From positions 1-50,944 of the forward strand of contig JAKITV010000015.1 in assembly GCA_021647885.1 (NCBI GenBank): 50,944 nt of DNA, written 5' to 3'. Below are positions 50,060 to 50,944 of this stretch, one piece after another. Made by a program: the position numbers and the translations under genes. Source of the DNA: Flavobacteriaceae bacterium (GTDB lineage Bacteria > Bacteroidota > Bacteroidia > Flavobacteriales > Flavobacteriaceae). Each line of letters begins with the position of its first letter. The stretch's first letter is position 1. The notes beneath the pieces are model-generated. The model was given only the letters and a program-made list of their open reading frames with translations. It ran no database searches and was not told where the DNA came from.

Positions 50060-50683
50060 ATGAAAAATTTAAAAACAACTTTTAGCATCTTAATTTTTAC
50101 CATGCTAACATTAACAGTAACATCTTGTAAAAACGACACCAAAAAAACAGACTCAAATGGTGAAATGCAATCAATGGAAATGAATACTGAAATGAGTCAC
50201 GATAATGACAATGCTTCTTCTAACGAAAGACAGATTGCAGCAAGTACACAAAAAAATGATGCAACATCTGAAATTATTGACAGCTACCTCCAAATTAAAA
50301 ATACATTAGTTGCCGATGATAAAGATGGAGCTGCAAAAGGAGGAACAGCAATGATAACAGCTTTTTCTAATTTTGATATGACCACATTAAAAGGTGAAAC
50401 TCACAAAGAATATATGGAAATAATAGAAAGCGCAAAAGAACATGCAGAGCATATTGTAAAAAGTGATATAGCACACCAGAGAGAGCATTTTGAAGTGTTA
50501 AGTACAGATGTAAATGACCTGATAACCTTATTAGGAACCGAAAAAACCTTGTATCAAGATTTTTGTCCAATGGCAAATAATAATAAAGGAGCCTATTGGT
50601 TAAGTGAAGTTGAAGAAATTAAAAACCCATATTTTGGTGCCAAAATGATGAAATGTGGTAGTATAAAAAAACAAATCAATTAA
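50060..50683 (+). CDS. DUF3347 domain lipoprotein
   Basis: 207 aa with a lipoprotein signal (lipobox LTVTSC, C23), a Met/His-rich linker (MQSMEMNTEMSHDND) and DUF3347 (about 70-205) ending in FCPMANNNKGAYWLSEVEEI and KNPYFGAKMMKCGS. The Cys, Met and His of this module suggest copper binding. It is paralogous to the C-terminal domain of CusB encoded three genes earlier. Probably faces the periplasm, attached to a membrane, and acts as a metal buffer or donor to the pump. Confidence 0.9.
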   Translation: MKNLKTTFSILIFTMLTLTVTSCKNDTKKTDSNGEMQSMEMNTEMSHDNDNASSNERQIAASTQKNDATSEIIDSYLQIKNTLVADDKDGAAKGGTAMITAFSNFDMTTLKGETHKEYMEIIESAKEHAEHIVKSDIAHQREHFEVLSTDVNDLITLLGTEKTLYQDFCPMANNNKGAYWLSEVEEIKNPYFGAKMMKCGSIKKQIN

Positions 50684-50696
50684 TAGCAATTTGTAC

Positions 50697-50746
50697 GACC
50701 TGCAAGGTTTAAACTTAACTGTAGTTGGTAGGAAACCTTGTAGGTC
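50697..50746 (+). terminator. Palindrome after the DUF3347 lipoprotein gene
   Basis: GACCTGCAAGGTTT and AAACCTTGTAGGTC enclose a 22-nt loop; one G-T pair. Related to the palindrome at 11580-11606, with a longer loop. Followed by TTATT, so it may end transcription. Confidence 0.6.
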
Positions 50747-50763
50747 TTATTATATTAGTAATA

Positions 50764-50944
50764 ATGAAGATTTTAAAAAAAATAGTAATACCACTAATTA
50801 TTGTTTTAATAGGCATACAATTTATACCAACAAAATTAAATCAAAGTAATACTATTTCACAATCAGATTTTATGACTGTGTTTAATGTTCCAGAACGTAT
50901 AGAAGTGAAAATTAAAGCATCATGTTATGATTGTCATAGCAACA
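50764..50944 (+). CDS. Haem-binding domain protein (5' part only)
   Basis: The window cuts this gene after 60 codons. MKILKKIVIPLIIVLIGIQF is a membrane anchor or signal, and the next visible block is SCYDCHSN, a CxxCH haem-c site of the small haem-binding domain family found beside copper and DUF3347 genes in Bacteroidota. Starts 80 nt after the DUF3347 gene, with a palindrome between, so it may have its own promoter. Confidence 0.8.
   Translation, partial: MKILKKIVIPLIIVLIGIQFIPTKLNQSNTISQSDFMTVFNVPERIEVKIKASCYDCHSN

Overview
The window is about 51 kb of AT-rich chromosome from a member of the Flavobacteriaceae (Bacteroidota). The evidence is the promoter type (TTG, about 20 nt, TAnnTTTG), the near absence of Shine-Dalgarno sites, and lineage-typical genes: HYC_CC_PP, DUF6952, GxxExxY and DUF3347 families, and a RibB with a dead GTP cyclohydrolase II tail. 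Dispersed flavobacterial palindromes occur throughout. No species can be named from sequence alone.

Layout. (1) 1-8557, minus strand: nucleobase catabolism, with dihydropyrimidinase, an NCS1 permease, a class III aminotransferase, methylmalonate/malonate-semialdehyde dehydrogenase and adenine deaminase. A GxxExxY gene sits among them and hairpin repeats fill the gaps. Together these would import a pyrimidine or hydantoin, open the ring, transaminate beta-alanine and make acetyl-CoA. (2) 8718-18595: housekeeping genes tilS, pabB, an RhlE-like helicase, a secreted S1/P1 nuclease, an unknown membrane/coiled-coil protein, lpdA, and a divergent Lrp regulator with a methionine gamma-lyase-like enzyme. 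(3) 18717-22703: NhaC antiporter, then a thiol-peroxide defence cluster (2-Cys peroxiredoxin, thioredoxin, DUF6952, Tpx) and dgkA. (4) 22941-29186: ftsK, lolA, lptF/G-like permease and ribB on the plus strand. (5) 29183-31921, minus strand: a KdnA-like sugar aminotransferase behind a 7-copy heptamer repeat, a nitroreductase and a TSUP permease.

(6) 32053-32772: tRNA-Ser(TGA) in an unusual setting. A 14-nt copy of its 5' end lies 347 bp upstream, just behind a good promoter. A decayed GIY-YIG nuclease gene lies between and runs into the tRNA. A 17-nt copy of its 3' end lies 177 bp downstream in front of a second terminator. This looks like the scar of a mobile GIY-YIG element that targets the tRNA gene, and it is the strongest candidate for an undescribed system here. 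(7) 33053-41460: surface-polysaccharide island with a formyltransferase-fold enzyme, a ruined initiating sugar transferase, a tandem double FemAB/GNAT-like protein, then a minus-strand decoration block (SGNH esterase/acyltransferase, methyltransferase, NodU-type carbamoyltransferase, MBOAT acyltransferase). (8) 42170-50944: copper/silver efflux operon with HYC_CC_PP protein, CusA-type RND pump, TolC-type channel, CusB-type adaptor with metal-binding and DUF3347 modules, PII-like protein, DUF3347 lipoprotein and a truncated haem-binding protein.

A second theme is several families of short palindromes whose stems co-vary. Some lie immediately before start codons and supply the start context, some act as terminators, and at least four copies are read in frame inside mmsA, pabB (twice) and tilS.
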